NCBI RefSeq assembly: GCF_002080045.1
Contig: NZ_MUIN01000007.1
Location: 338,421 to 402,420, forward strand
Length of the DNA stretch: 64,000 bases
Direction of reading: 5' to 3'
Source: Pseudomonas sp. Bc-h
GTDB taxonomy: Bacteria; Pseudomonadota; Gammaproteobacteria; Pseudomonadales; Pseudomonadaceae
Under the pieces are notes generated by a model that did not search any database, was not told the origin of the DNA, and saw only the letters and a list, made by a program, of their open reading frames with translations. This document shows, in pieces, positions 9,450 to 19,229 of this stretch (its first letter is position 1; each line of letters opens with the position of its first letter). The position numbers were made by a program, and so were the translations under genes.

Positions 9450-10328
9450 ATGAACATAGGATTTATTGGAACAGGCAGCATGGGGCGGGCCATCATTCCC
9501 TTGCTTATCGAAGCCGGGCATCGCGTCTCGGCGTGGAATCGCAGCCGGGAAGCGCTGGCAGCTCTGCAAGGCGTGCGCGTCCTCACAACCCCCGCCGCCG
9601 CGTTCCAGGAGGACGTCGTGATCAGCCTGCTTGCCGATGATCCCGCCGTCAGAACGGTGCTGTTAGCTCCCGCAATCCTGGACAGTGCGGACAAAGGCTG
9701 TATCCACATTGTGATGTCGACGCTCTCTCCCCCGCTCATGCAGGAGTTGCAAGCCATTCATCACGTCAACGGCGTCGCGCTGGTCGCGGCGCCGGTGTTC
9801 GGCGTGCCTGGGGTGGCGGCCAGGGGCGAATTGAACATCATGGTCGCCGGATCGCCGACCGCGATTGCGACGGTGCAGCCCCTCTTCGACTTGCTGGGAA
9901 AAAAGACCTGGCGGATGGGCGATGATCCTGTGCATGCAAGCATTGCCAAGATCGCCGGGAACATGATGATCACCCAGGCCATCCAGTCTCTGGGCGACGC
10001 CAGCGCCCTCGCCGGGCGCCATGGTCTGAACCCGGCCACGTTCATTGACCTCATGACCCAGACCCTGTTTGCCTCGCCCAGCTATCAACGCTATGGACAA
10101 AACATCGTCAATGGTTCGTTCGAGCCGGGCTTCACATTGTCGTTGGGTCTCAAGGACATCAACCTGGCCATCGACGCAGGCCATCGCGTGAACCTGGAAT
10201 TGCCCGCAGCCCAAGCGGTGCGGGCAAACATGACTGCGGCTATAGCCCGGGGACTTGGGCACAAGGACTGGTCGATTTTCGCCACCGAGACGGTTGCCCA
10301 CTCAGCCGATGGTTCTGACGCCCCTTGA
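9450..10328 (+). CDS. NAD(P)-dependent dehydrogenase, 3-hydroxyisobutyrate dehydrogenase family
   Basis: The 292-aa product has an N-terminal Rossmann motif GFIGTGSMG (4-12). A family substrate loop, APVFGVPGVAARGELNIMVA, follows at about 114-133. The probable catalytic lysine is K167 in ASIAKIAGNMM, and a C-terminal helical domain contains LGLKDINLAIDAG. Members reduce or oxidise beta-hydroxy acids, tartronate semialdehyde or imines. It is divergent from the broken LysR gene, which probably once regulated it. Nothing nearby fixes the substrate. Confidence 0.85.
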   Translation: MNIGFIGTGSMGRAIIPLLIEAGHRVSAWNRSREALAALQGVRVLTTPAAAFQEDVVISLLADDPAVRTVLLAPAILDSADKGCIHIVMSTLSPPLMQELQAIHHVNGVALVAAPVFGVPGVAARGELNIMVAGSPTAIATVQPLFDLLGKKTWRMGDDPVHASIAKIAGNMMITQAIQSLGDASALAGRHGLNPATFIDLMTQTLFASPSYQRYGQNIVNGSFEPGFTLSLGLKDINLAIDAGHRVNLELPAAQAVRANMTAAIARGLGHKDWSIFATETVAHSADGSDAP

Positions 10329-10357
10329 GGCTGCGAACCCTCAAGCCCGTTTACCGA

Positions 10358-11119
10358 TTAGCCCACTGGAATCGGGTTATCCACCAACGACAGATTGAAG
10401 CCGTGGATCAGCGCGTGCTCATTGGAACCAGGGTTGTCCCGAATCGCGCGAATAGCCTCGACCACGACCTCAGGCGTATCCGCAGCCAGGCCTGCCATGG
10501 TTTGTTCAATGAAAGCGTCCAGGGGCATGGCGCGTGGATCATCGCCTTTGTGGACCAGATCGGTGTTTACCCAAGGCGGAGCGATCTCTTGCACAGTGAC
10601 GGATGTGTCACGCAGGGTAAAACGTTGTGAAAGCGAGTAGGAATGCAGCGCCGCTTTGGTGGCTGAGTAAACGGCAGTAGCCGCCAGCGGGACGAAGGCA
10701 AGGACAGAGGTATTGTTGATGATGACCGAGCGTGGCCGAGATTTGAGATGCTCGATCAGTGCAGAGGTCAGCCGAACAGGTCCCATGAAATTGGTGGTCA
10801 GCGTCGCCAGCATCGTCTCGTCGTCGATATGACCTGCTGCGTCATCGAACGGCATGATGCCTGCGTTATTGACCAGGACGTTCAGCGACGGGTATTGGGT
10901 GATCAGCGTCCGGGCAACATCGTTGATGCTTGCAGGGTCATTGATGTCCAGCTCGATTGCGACCATGCCAGGGTTGGCTGCCGTGACTTCGTCAAGTAGC
11001 GCCTTGCGGCGCCCTGCGATGATGACTTTATTGCCCAGCGTGTGGAACGCTTCAGCCAGTCCACGACCAATACCGGATGCGCCACCGGTAATGAAGATTG
11101 TGTTGTCGGTAAGTTGCAT
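10358..11119 (-). CDS. Short-chain dehydrogenase, DltE-like
   Basis: This 253-aa SDR has the cofactor loop TGGASGIG (11-18), VNNAGI, and the active-site YSATK near 155. The segment EIAPPWVNTDLV after the active site and the C-terminal run of proteobacterial DltE-like oxidoreductases favour that subgroup over FabG. It is convergent with the dehydrogenase at 9450. A gap of about 440 bases separates it from the molybdenum hydroxylase genes. No operon partner or substrate is evident. Confidence 0.85.
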   Translation of the reverse strand: MQLTDNTIFITGGASGIGRGLAEAFHTLGNKVIIAGRRKALLDEVTAANPGMVAIELDINDPASINDVARTLITQYPSLNVLVNNAGIMPFDDAAGHIDDETMLATLTTNFMGPVRLTSALIEHLKSRPRSVIINNTSVLAFVPLAATAVYSATKAALHSYSLSQRFTLRDTSVTVQEIAPPWVNTDLVHKGDDPRAMPLDAFIEQTMAGLAADTPEVVVEAIRAIRDNPGSNEHALIHGFNLSLVDNPIPVG

Positions 11120-11558
11120 GAAGATAACCCCTGTAATTGCCTTGAATGTTGATCATTGAATGGCGTCCCACGTCGACCTACACGCATCATTTTCTATTGA
11201 TAACGCGCAGCAAGAGCTGACCCGGCTGTCAGCCGCAAGCAGCGACGCCAGGGGGAACGACTCATGATTCAAGGCAGAATGTGGGCTACTCCGAGATCCT
11301 GATCAATTCATACGATGGGTTAGGGTTTGTTTGGTTTTCTGTTGTTTGGAATCAGATGTAGGGGGATATCTTTTTCGGCCCATACGCCGATCACTAACGC
11401 CTTGCAACTATACCGCGGTATCAATTGCGCCAAGTTCCCAGACGCCTAGAATCCAGCTTTCCCTAAGTCCGAACCTCGGAGACCTTATGGGCAAACCCAA
11501 ACACGCACGAGCACATTAAAAAAATATCAGTGCGCTAGACAATATGGGAAAGACCGTG
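11120..11558. other. Intergenic gap without recognisable gene
   Basis: These 439 bases separate the DltE-like SDR from the molybdenum hydroxylase operon. Short stop-broken frames occur but none resembles a protein. The region should contain the divergent promoters for both sides. I could not identify a convincing promoter or operator by eye. Confidence 0.5.
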
Positions 11559-12008
11559 ATGCAGACCGTGAATATCAATGGCGAGAACCATCAACTGGAT
11601 GTGCCGGACCAGATGCCTTTGCTCTGGGTCCTGCGTGATGTATTGGGTTTGACGGGAACGAAATATGGCTGTGGCATTGCTCAATGCGGTGCCTGTACCG
11701 TTCATCTGGACGGAACGGCGGTTCGGTCATGCGTGCTGCCCGTCAGTGCAGCCGCAGGCCACGCGATTACCACGATCGAGGGCGTCGGCGAGACACCCGT
11801 CGGGCGGTCAGTGCAACAGGCATGGTTGGCCCATGAAGTGGTCCAGTGTGGCTACTGCCAATCCGGCCAGATAATGGCCGCCAGTGCGTTGCTGCATCAC
11901 ACGCCAAAACCCGATGATCAGGCCATCGACTCTGCGATGTCGGGCAATCTCTGCCGTTGCGCAACGTACACGCGCGTACGCGCCGCCATCAAAGCGGTGA
12001 ACCTATGA
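11544..12008 (+). CDS. (2Fe-2S) subunit of molybdenum hydroxylase, isoquinoline 1-oxidoreductase alpha-like
   Basis: This protein of 149-154 aa (start at 11559 or 11544; neither has a strong ribosome site) is the small iron-sulfur subunit of a xanthine-oxidase-family hydroxylase. The plant-type ferredoxin cluster is [15 protein letters not shown] with a further C in VRSCVLP. The second cluster is formed by CGYCQSGQ and the C-terminal [15 protein letters not shown]. It passes electrons from the molybdopterin subunit to a cytochrome acceptor. Its stop overlaps the next start as ATGA, so the two subunits are made in step. Confidence 0.9.
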   Translation: MGKTVMQTVNINGENHQLDVPDQMPLLWVLRDVLGLTGTKYGCGIAQCGACTVHLDGTAVRSCVLPVSAAAGHAITTIEGVGETPVGRSVQQAWLAHEVVQCGYCQSGQIMAASALLHHTPKPDDQAIDSAMSGNLCRCATYTRVRAAIKAVNL

Positions 12009-14197
12009 GTAGCTCTGACACTCCGCTGCCAGCGGCAGGTATTTCCCGTCGGCGTCTGTTGCAAAGCAGTGGCATCACACTGGGTGGTCTGGTCCTGGCA
12101 ACCTGGCTCCCGTCGATGCAGGTCCAGGGTGCAGCGAAGGCTATCACCGCGCCACGATTGGGGGATATCAACCAGGGGTTTGGCGCGTTCGTGCGCGTCG
12201 GTGTGGACGGTCGAGTGACTGTCATTTCACCGAAGATCGAAATGGGCCAAGGCATTCATACCGGCATCGCGATGATGGTCGCCGAGGAACTGGAAGTGGG
12301 TCTGGACCTGGTAGATCTGGAGGAGGCGCCTCCCGACGCCAAACTCTACACAGACCCGCTGCTGACCTTCCAGGCGACGGGAGGCTCGACGTCGACTCGC
12401 TACACATGGGAACCCTTGCGCCGCGCTGGTGCGACGGCGCGCGTGCTGCTGATTCAAGCGGCGGCAACACGCTGGGGAGTCGCGCCCTCGCAATGCCATG
12501 CAGAGCAGGGTCGCGTCATCGGTCCCAACGGGCACTCAGCCGGGTACGGAGAGCTCGTCGAAGACGCAGCCAGACTGCCTGTGCCCACCGATGTCGCGCT
12601 CAAGCCCGTCGAGGCCTTCAAACTGCTGGGCAAACCAACGCCTCGGATAGACACGCCGGACAAAGTGAACGGCAAGACCCGCTTTACCATCGACCTGCAA
12701 ATTCCCGGGGCACTCATTGCCTCGACCCTGACGTGCCCGGTACTCGGCGGCACAGTGCGGTCTGTGGATGACAGCGCAGCGCGCAAGGTCTGGGGGGTGC
12801 GCGACATCGTACGCCTGGACGACGCAGTGGCCGTCACCGCCGAGAACTTCTGGGCCTGCCAGCAGGCACTGAAAGCATTGAGTGTCGAATGGGATTTTGG
12901 CGAGAACGCCGGGATCGGTTCGGAACACCTGGATGCCGCCCTGCAAAAAGCCAGCAGCGCCGAGGGTGTGATTGCCAGGAAAGAGGGCGACGTCAACGCC
13001 GCGCTGGGTAACGCAGCGAGCCGGTTCGAGGCCGTTTACGAACAACCGTTCCTGTCCCACTCCCCCCTGGAGCCTATGAGCTGCGCCGCTCACGTCACGG
13101 CTGACCGCTGCGACGTCTGGGTCGGCACCCAAGTCCCGGGGCTGGCGCAGATGACGGCGGCGGCTGTCACGGGTCTTAAACCCGAGCAGATCCAGATTCA
13201 CAATCAGTTGATCGGCGGCGCGTTCGGTCGCAGGCTGGATTTCGACTTCATCACACAGGCCGTGAAGATCGCCAAACAGGTGCCCTACCCGATCAAGATG
13301 ATCTGGAGCCGCGAACAGGACATGACTCATGACATGTACCGGCCGCATTACGTGGATCGGATCGAAGCGGCGCTGGATGCGAACAAACTGCCCGTGGCCT
13401 GGCAGCACCGGATCGCCGGGGCATCTGTTGTGGCGCGCTATCTGGGCGGACTGCCGCCTGACGGGATAGATTTCGACGCTGTCGATGTCTCGGTAGAACC
13501 GATCTACGACCTTTCCAGTCTGCAAGTGCATTACGTGCGCGAAGAGCCCAAGGCCATCCCGGTGTCGTGGTGGCGTGGCGTGGGGCAACTTCGCGGAACC
13601 TATGTGCATGAATGCTTTATCGACGAACTGGCGCGCAACGCCAAGGCAGATCCGGTGCAGTACCGGCTCGCGTTAATGAGCAAGCACCCCAGGGCGCAGA
13701 ATCTGCTGCGCGTGCTGGCTGAAAAGTCAGACTGGAAGACACCCCTACCCGCCGGTACCGGTCGGGGAATCGCCGTCAGCCATGTCTTCGGCGGCTACGT
13801 GGGCACGCTGGTAGAACTGCAAATGCAGGGTGAAAAAGGTATCAAGATCAAACGTCTCGTAAGCGTGGTGGATTGCGGGTTCGTTCATAACCCGACCTCG
13901 GTAATCGCTCAGATTGAAGGCGGCACACTGTTTGGTTTGTCTGCGGCCTTGTTCAACGAAATTCTCATCGACAAAGGCCAGGTTCAACAGACCAACTACC
14001 ACCAATACCGGGTGCTGCGCATGAGCGACGCGCCACCGGTCGAAGTCCATCTCATCCCCAGTGTCGAGGCGCCAGGCGGTGTCGGAGAGGCAGGGACTGC
14101 GTTGATCGCGCCAGCGCTTGTCAACGCCCTGCACGCTGCCAGCGGGACCCGTATCCGTCGGCTACCGCTTGCACGCTTTGGCTATTACACGGTTTGA
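12005..14197 (+). CDS. Molybdopterin-binding subunit, isoquinoline 1-oxidoreductase beta-like
   Basis: The 730-aa catalytic subunit starts at ATG 12005, overlapping the alpha-subunit stop. A twin-arginine signal, [19 protein letters not shown], directs folded export with the cofactor. Molybdopterin-contacting segments include [11 protein letters not shown] and the early [13 protein letters not shown]. The C-terminal [15 protein letters not shown] carries the glutamate that activates water in this family. It lacks FAD-domain genes next door, as expected for the isoquinoline oxidoreductase/aldehyde oxidase class that uses a cytochrome c. The actual substrate (N-heterocycle or aldehyde) is unknown. 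Confidence 0.9.
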   Translation: MSSSDTPLPAAGISRRRLLQSSGITLGGLVLATWLPSMQVQGAAKAITAPRLGDINQGFGAFVRVGVDGRVTVISPKIEMGQGIHTGIAMMVAEELEVGLDLVDLEEAPPDAKLYTDPLLTFQATGGSTSTRYTWEPLRRAGATARVLLIQAAATRWGVAPSQCHAEQGRVIGPNGHSAGYGELVEDAARLPVPTDVALKPVEAFKLLGKPTPRIDTPDKVNGKTRFTIDLQIPGALIASTLTCPVLGGTVRSVDDSAARKVWGVRDIVRLDDAVAVTAENFWACQQALKALSVEWDFGENAGIGSEHLDAALQKASSAEGVIARKEGDVNAALGNAASRFEAVYEQPFLSHSPLEPMSCAAHVTADRCDVWVGTQVPGLAQMTAAAVTGLKPEQIQIHNQLIGGAFGRRLDFDFITQAVKIAKQVPYPIKMIWSREQDMTHDMYRPHYVDRIEAALDANKLPVAWQHRIAGASVVARYLGGLPPDGIDFDAVDVSVEPIYDLSSLQVHYVREEPKAIPVSWWRGVGQLRGTYVHECFIDELARNAKADPVQYRLALMSKHPRAQNLLRVLAEKSDWKTPLPAGTGRGIAVSHVFGGYVGTLVELQMQGEKGIKIKRLVSVVDCGFVHNPTSVIAQIEGGTLFGLSAALFNEILIDKGQVQQTNYHQYRVLRMSDAPPVEVHLIPSVEAPGGVGEAGTALIAPALVNALHAASGTRIRRLPLARFGYYTV

Positions 14198-14207
14198 GGA
14201 GCGGCTT

Positions 14208-15407
14208 ATGAACATTGTGACAAGACAACTGGGCCTCGCACTTCTTGCCAGCGCGAGCCTGCCCGCACTGGCTGACGACACCCAACTACAGCGCGGTGAA
14301 TACCTCGCCCGCGCAGCCGATTGCGTGGCCTGCCACACGGTACAAGGCGGTAAGCCTTTTGCCGGTGGTCTCGAATTCAAGCTGCCGTTTGGCTCGCTGT
14401 ATGCACCCAATATCACCCCCGATCAACAGACAGGTATCGGAACCTGGACCGACGACAACTTTGTAGACGCACTGCAGAAAGGGGTCGGTAAAGACGGCAA
14501 GCACTACTACCCGGCGTTTCCGTACCCGGCCTACACGAAGATGTCACGGGACGAAATACTGGCGATCAAGGCCTATCTGTTCAGCCAGCCTGCGGTTAAC
14601 CAGCCCAGCCAGCCCGACACGCTGTCATTCCCGTTCAATCAGCGCTGGGGAATGGTGTTCTGGAACGTCCTGTTCCATGACAACGAACGCTATACCGCAG
14701 ACCCCAAACAGTCGCCGGAGTGGAATCGCGGCGCCTACCTGGTGGAGGGACCCGGTCACTGCGGCGAATGCCATTCCCCGCGTAACCTGATGCAAGCGCT
14801 CGACAGTGGCAACAGTCTGGCGGGCAACGTCATTGAAGGCTGGAATGCTTACAACATCAGCTCCGACGCCAAACACGGCATCGGTGCATGGGACGAACTG
14901 GCCCTGGTCAGCTTTATGCGCACCGGCTCCGCCCCAGGCTTTGGGGTAGCAAGCGGCCCCATGGCTGAGGTGGTTGAAAATAGCCTGCAATACCTAAACA
15001 CAGAGGACCTCAAAGCCATCGCGGTCTACCTGAAATCATCACCTGCTCGTAATGAGGGCGTGGCCCGGCCCGAACCGACGGTGCTGGTAAACGTCAAATC
15101 CCAGTCAGCACTGGGCCAGAAGGTGTTCGCAGATGCCTGTGCGGCGTGTCATCGACCAGACGGGCACGGCAATCAGACGCCTGTTGCCACGCTTCTGGGA
15201 CTGAAAACGGTGAATGATCCAGCAGCCCATAACCTCATAGGCGTGATTCTGCACGGGCATCCCGCTACACGCGTGGAGCAACGAATGCCTGCGTTTGCCA
15301 AGGCCTATAACGACCAAGAGCTTGCCGCTGTGAGCACGTACATCCTGCAGCGCTTTGGCACCACCAACAGCACTGTCGCTGCTGAAGCCATTACCGAACG
15401 GCGCTAG
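14208..15407 (+). CDS. Triheme cytochrome c, alcohol/aldehyde dehydrogenase subunit type
   Basis: The 399-aa protein starts at ATG 14208 after GAGGAGCGGCTT and has a signal peptide ending ASLPALA. Three heme-binding CxxCH motifs are visible: CVACH (39-43), CGECH and CAACH. This matches the triheme c-type subunit of membrane-bound alcohol dehydrogenases, which also partners periplasmic molybdenum hydroxylases. It follows the beta subunit by ten bases and is almost certainly in the same operon. It would carry electrons from the Mo enzyme to the quinone pool or a terminal oxidase. Confidence 0.92.
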   Translation: MNIVTRQLGLALLASASLPALADDTQLQRGEYLARAADCVACHTVQGGKPFAGGLEFKLPFGSLYAPNITPDQQTGIGTWTDDNFVDALQKGVGKDGKHYYPAFPYPAYTKMSRDEILAIKAYLFSQPAVNQPSQPDTLSFPFNQRWGMVFWNVLFHDNERYTADPKQSPEWNRGAYLVEGPGHCGECHSPRNLMQALDSGNSLAGNVIEGWNAYNISSDAKHGIGAWDELALVSFMRTGSAPGFGVASGPMAEVVENSLQYLNTEDLKAIAVYLKSSPARNEGVARPEPTVLVNVKSQSALGQKVFADACAACHRPDGHGNQTPVATLLGLKTVNDPAAHNLIGVILHGHPATRVEQRMPAFAKAYNDQELAAVSTYILQRFGTTNSTVAAEAITERR

Positions 15408-15569
15408 TTGGGAGGGACATCACATGGAAACGCAGACCTTGACGTAGTGCGTGCTGTCCTGGCCTGGCGTTGGGGCGGATAAGGTGTGCACTTGTCTAAC
15501 GTGGTCCAGACCTGGGGAAGCGCACCGCGTCAACCAGGCTCCATGCTCATCAACGTCAGAAAAAAAACA

Positions 15570-15620
15570 GTTCCCGCGGATCCGCCCAAATAGACGGAGG
15601 TGATCAACAGCCGCGGGAAC
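15570..15620. repeat. Perfect 10-bp inverted repeat
   Basis: GTTCCCGCGG at 15570-15579 is matched by CCGCGGGAAC at 15611-15620 with a 31-base loop. It lies between the cytochrome gene and the convergent hydrolase. The loop is long and no T run follows, so a Rho-independent terminator is possible but not certain. Confidence 0.45.
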
Positions 15621-15688
15621 CGGAAAAGAGCGAACGTTTACTGCGTGCTCGGGAACCGTACCCGAAGCAGTGTGTGTGTGGCATGCGC

Positions 15689-16510
15689 TCAGCCCAGGCT
15701 TTCGAGCACATGACCGGTCGGGGTCATGAACTCGACCGCACTTGTAATGACTTGCGCGTCGCCAAGGATGCGCCGATGACCTGGTCCGCGTTTTTCAATC
15801 AGGGTCGAACGCGCCCAAGCCTCCCGCAGCGCCCGTGATTGGGCGACCGGTACGACGCGGTCATCGCGGTCATGAATGATCAGCCCCGAATGCCTGAGCC
15901 CCAAGGCCAGGGCAGGAAGATCGACAGATGCCAGCGTGGCGCCCATGAAAGCCTCCACCCAAGCGCAGAACGCTACCGTTTGCCGATCATCCAGACAGTG
16001 GGCACGTGCGATCCCCAGAACGACAGAGGTCATCGAACTGGGCCCGCAAACATGAACACTTTGCTGGACTGACAACCCATTGCCCAAGGCCCAGAGGGCT
16101 GCAGTAGAACCGGCGGAATGGGCGATGATCCCATGCACATCGCCCAGATGCCCTGCCAGTTTCAACGCCGCCCTGCCCGCATGAATCACGCTCGACACCT
16201 CACCGCCGGAGTGGCCATGGCCCGGCGCATCGAAGACGGCAACAGAGAACCCGGCGGCAAGCAGTGGTTTTACGAACCCCATCAGATGCGAGCCCCGGCT
16301 GGACCAGCCGTGCATCAGCAAAATGACGGGCCCGCTGCCGTATATCCAGAACGCCAGGCGTTCTCCGTCGACATCCAGCGACGCCATCCATCCCTTGCCC
16401 AGAAAGCTGACTTCACTCCACGAGGCAGAAACCCTCTCCGGCACGGCAAAGGCTCGGCACGCGGCCTCAAGCTCAGGATCGGGGACGTTCAAATCGGCGA
16501 GAAGGTTCAA
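15689..16510 (-). CDS. Alpha/beta hydrolase
   Basis: I favour a TTG start at 16508-16510 because AAGGAG sits at good spacing; a longer frame to 16603 has no such site. The 273-aa product has the oxyanion strand VILLMHGWSSRG, a DAPGHGHSGG turn, the nucleophile elbow AHSAG, the acid-bearing IHDRDDRVVP strand and a late GHRRILGD histidine. So all three catalytic residues can be placed. It may be an esterase, but the substrate is unknown. It is followed upstream on the same strand by an AhpD-like gene 40 bases away, suggesting co-transcription. Confidence 0.85.
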   Translation of the reverse strand: MNLLADLNVPDPELEAACRAFAVPERVSASWSEVSFLGKGWMASLDVDGERLAFWIYGSGPVILLMHGWSSRGSHLMGFVKPLLAAGFSVAVFDAPGHGHSGGEVSSVIHAGRAALKLAGHLGDVHGIIAHSAGSTAALWALGNGLSVQQSVHVCGPSSMTSVVLGIARAHCLDDRQTVAFCAWVEAFMGATLASVDLPALALGLRHSGLIIHDRDDRVVPVAQSRALREAWARSTLIEKRGPGHRRILGDAQVITSAVEFMTPTGHVLESLG

Positions 16511-16550
16511 GGTGCAACTCCTTTGGGCAAGGACAGTGCCGGCCCACACG

Positions 16551-17087
16551 TCATTGAGGGACAGGAAAATCGACCACCGTGTCGTTGATGCGGTTGAACA
16601 CATTGGTAAAGGTGATCACCGAAATCGCCAATCCGATGTGAACGATCTCTTCGCCGCTGTACCCGACTGCCTGCAGGGCCTGGACGTCCTCTTCCGGCAC
16701 CGTGCCGGGGTTGAGCGCAAGGCCCCGTACGAAACGAACCAGGACATCGCGTTTGGCATCGCCGGTAGCGTTGCCCTGTCGAATCTGTCGCAGGGTGTCC
16801 GGCGACAGGCCTGCCATCTTGCCGACCATGCTGTGGGCGGCGACACAGTAGTCGCACCCTGCCAATTCACTGATTGCCAGCTTTACGGTTTCCTGGTCCG
16901 CTTTGCTCAGCGGGCCACTCGCCAGAATCTTGTCTGCCGACAAAATGGCCGTGAGCGCTTGCGGCGCCAAGGTCCCCAAGGCGGCGTAGGCATTGGGGAC
17001 TTTGCCCAGAGCCTGTTTGATACCGGCGTACACCTGAGCAGTAGCGCCATTGGCCTGATCGGCCGCAATTGCAGTAAAACGTGCCAT
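16551..17087 (-). CDS. Carboxymuconolactone decarboxylase / AhpD-like family protein
   Basis: The protein has 178 aa, starting at ATG 17085-17087 after AGGAAATCC. The AhpD-type redox signature is C78-D-Y-C81 with H85, preceded by AISELAG. AhpD-like proteins use the CxxC pair for peroxide or disulfide reduction, while true decarboxylases lack it, so a thiol-peroxidase-type role is more likely. It lies upstream of the hydrolase and downstream of a DUF417 membrane protein on the same strand. That grouping often accompanies reactive-species responses. Confidence 0.85.
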   Translation of the reverse strand: MARFTAIAADQANGATAQVYAGIKQALGKVPNAYAALGTLAPQALTAILSADKILASGPLSKADQETVKLAISELAGCDYCVAAHSMVGKMAGLSPDTLRQIRQGNATGDAKRDVLVRFVRGLALNPGTVPEEDVQALQAVGYSGEEIVHIGLAISVITFTNVFNRINDTVVDFPVPQ

Positions 17088-17236
17088 GGTTGGATTTCCT
17101 CGTTGTGAAAGTGGATGGTTATAAACGTCATTGAAGTTGCAGTTGGCAGACATGGATTTTTCAAGCCGCACGCAATGGCCTTGCGCAGGTGTGCACATCC
17201 GCTAGACCACCGTTCACTGTTTAAATAGCGTAAGTA

Positions 17237-17860
17237 TCAGGTGCCCTGCGTATTCAGCAGAGCGGTCGTCGCTCTTTGTTCAAGTAACTGTCGCGCGGAG
17301 TCAGCCATCATGACGACAGCGCCTGCCAGCATCAGAACATCTTTAAGTACCAGTCTTCCGCCGCCTGACAAATAAGGAAATCCGAACGCGGCATCACCCG
17401 TACTCTGCACCCACGCCTCGGGCGTTGTAATGAGAAAAGACAGCGTTACCAACGGAGTCAGAAATGCAAGTACAGACCCGACCATTCCGAGTCTGCGAGA
17501 AAAGAGGTAGGACAGCACCAGCAACCCAATGAGAATTTCAACGGTTCCCAGACCGTTGGAAAATGCATAGGTGTGATTGGCGGTTTGCCATTCGCGCTTG
17601 ACCGGATCAAGCTGCCCCTCATGGGTGAGGTGGTCTCGATATTGGTCCGGGTGTGCATAGAACAAGGACATCACCGGATTGTTCGCCACAAACGGAGTGA
17701 TACTGTCAGCCTCATACGGCACGAATTTCAACGCGCCAATCCATAGAAATATGATGGCGACACCGAGACGAATCAAATGAATGCCGATTGTGTCCAGGCG
17801 ACTGGTGCGCACAAGAAGCCCCTGCACAACTGATGGTTGATGTTTCATGATTTTCGGCAT
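17237..17860 (-). CDS. DUF417 inner-membrane protein, RclC/YkgB-like
   Basis: The 207-aa protein has about four hydrophobic segments. Family marks are RLGVAIIFLWIGALKFVPYEA near residues 31-51, SPMSLFY-like NNPVMSLFY, and GTVEILIGLLVL. The family includes RclC of Escherichia coli, part of the reactive-chlorine response. Its place beside an AhpD-like protein supports an oxidative or electrophile-stress role here, by inference. Two ATGs four codons apart could be the start. Confidence 0.85.
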   Translation of the reverse strand: MPKIMKHQPSVVQGLLVRTSRLDTIGIHLIRLGVAIIFLWIGALKFVPYEADSITPFVANNPVMSLFYAHPDQYRDHLTHEGQLDPVKREWQTANHTYAFSNGLGTVEILIGLLVLSYLFSRRLGMVGSVLAFLTPLVTLSFLITTPEAWVQSTGDAAFGFPYLSGGGRLVLKDVLMLAGAVVMMADSARQLLEQRATTALLNTQGT

Positions 17861-18130
17861 CCGTTGATTGAATAAAATAAATAGCGAAGCTGACGAAAAA
17901 CTTCGTTATGTCGGATCGGCTCAGCTTTTTGCCCAACACCCCCAAACCCTGGTAATCGCGCCGAGCGGAATGCTTTAACTTCATCAGCATAAAAGACTGC
18001 TCGAACGTTTAAGCTCTGGCCAAAAGATTAGTCGCGCCAGGCGTCGGTCAGCAATTATCCCAAGTAACAGGTACCTTAAACCAACGTATGGTTATTCAGT
18101 CACCGACTGGCAGTCAGGCCACTTCGCCAT

Positions 18131-18502
18131 TCAGTCCATCGGCACGATGCGCTGAATGCAATCAATGAGGGTCTGAGCGTTATAGGGCTTGGCTAGAAAA
18201 CACACGGCGCCGGCTGCCAGAGCCCGCTTGCGCACTAACTCTTTAGGGTAAGCCGTGATGAAGATGACAGGGATGGATCGCCCCCTGTTGATCAGCCTGC
18301 GCTGCAGCTCAAGACCGTCTATACCGGGCATGTGTACATCGGAAATCAGGCAATCGGTGCTATCGAGTTCCGTTGAGGCAAGAAACGCTTCGGCACATGA
18401 AAACAGACAAGGTTCATAACCCAGTGAGCGCACCAGGCTGCTCAGGGCCATTCGACACGACGTGTCATCATCGACGATCGAAATGCGGGTGACTTTATTC
18501 AC
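18131..18502 (-). CDS. Single-domain response regulator (receiver only)
   Basis: This 123-aa CheY/FixJ-type receiver has no output domain. The acidic pocket is DDD (11-13), the phosphoacceptor is D55 in CLISDVHMPG, the switch threonine is T83, and the conserved lysine is K105 in LAKPY. It lies 80 bases upstream of the next regulator gene's end on the same strand. The closest full kinase is at 23984. It may act as a phosphate sink or as a switch on a partner protein. The wording resembles receivers found next to FixJ-family regulators. Confidence 0.88.
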   Translation of the reverse strand: MNKVTRISIVDDDTSCRMALSSLVRSLGYEPCLFSCAEAFLASTELDSTDCLISDVHMPGIDGLELQRRLINRGRSIPVIFITAYPKELVRKRALAAGAVCFLAKPYNAQTLIDCIQRIVPMD

Positions 18503-18583
18503 TTTTATTACCCTGGGCCCACGAAGACGAGCATTCAGATGCCGCGTAGGCCCGTATGTTGACCTCCACTGAGAGGTGGACGC

Positions 18584-19096
18584 TCACTCGTTGGATGCAT
18601 CACTGAAAATGTTGGAGGCCTGCGCGCAGTGCAGCAATTGCCATCGTCTGGGGCTGACGCCGTTGAAGTGCCTGAAAACACGGGTGAAATAAGACTGATC
18701 CGAAAATCCACACTCTTGAGCGACGCAACAGATCGAGAGTTCTCGCGTTCTCAACAGTGCATGCGCCTTGCGGATCTGCTCTCGTCTGAACCAATCGTGT
18801 GGCGCGAGCCCCGTCGCGTTCTTGAACGCGCGCGAAAAATGACTGCGTGAGATTGCACAGGCACTGGCGACCTGTTCAATCGAACACCCGTGTGCCATGA
18901 GGCTGATCATCAGCTCCTTGGCCTTCTTGACCCGCCAGGGGGCAAGATTTTCCAGCGTGCGTTTGTGTCCAAAACCCTGGACCGACGATAGGCCCTGCCG
19001 GTTCTCGCAGAAAGGCACGCTGAATGAAATCGGGCTGACAGTGGAACTGACACTTGGCGCACTCTGGATCGTGGATAAGCATTGGTCCTGGGCCAT
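18584..19096 (-). CDS. AraC-family transcriptional regulator
   Basis: About 170 aa from ATG 19096; a GTG at 19150 is also in frame but has no ribosome site. The last 100 residues are a double helix-turn-helix: CSIEQVASACAISRSHFSRA followed by FKNATGLAPHDWFRREQI, then CCVAQECGFSDQSYFTRVF and GVSPRRW. The first 65 residues match no sensor domain I know. It lies between two response regulator genes on the same strand. A role in the alcohol dehydrogenase and hydrolase island is plausible but inferred. Confidence 0.85.
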   Translation of the reverse strand: MAQDQCLSTIQSAPSVSSTVSPISFSVPFCENRQGLSSVQGFGHKRTLENLAPWRVKKAKELMISLMAHGCSIEQVASACAISRSHFSRAFKNATGLAPHDWFRREQIRKAHALLRTRELSICCVAQECGFSDQSYFTRVFRHFNGVSPRRWQLLHCAQASNIFSDASNE

Positions 19097-19229
19097 GAAG
19101 TCACCTGGAAGATTGCGATACCGAGCCGTGGGACGTACCTGCAACGTCACTCAGCAAGGCAACAGAATGGAATCGCCCCCATGGGGCGTATGAAAAAAGC
19201 CTGATGCAACGAAGTCAGCCCATGAGCGG

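Noticed and set aside
12536..13609. Minus-strand ORF of 357 codons
   Set aside because: It lies antisense to the molybdopterin subunit, whose motifs are unambiguous; composition is that of a shadow frame.
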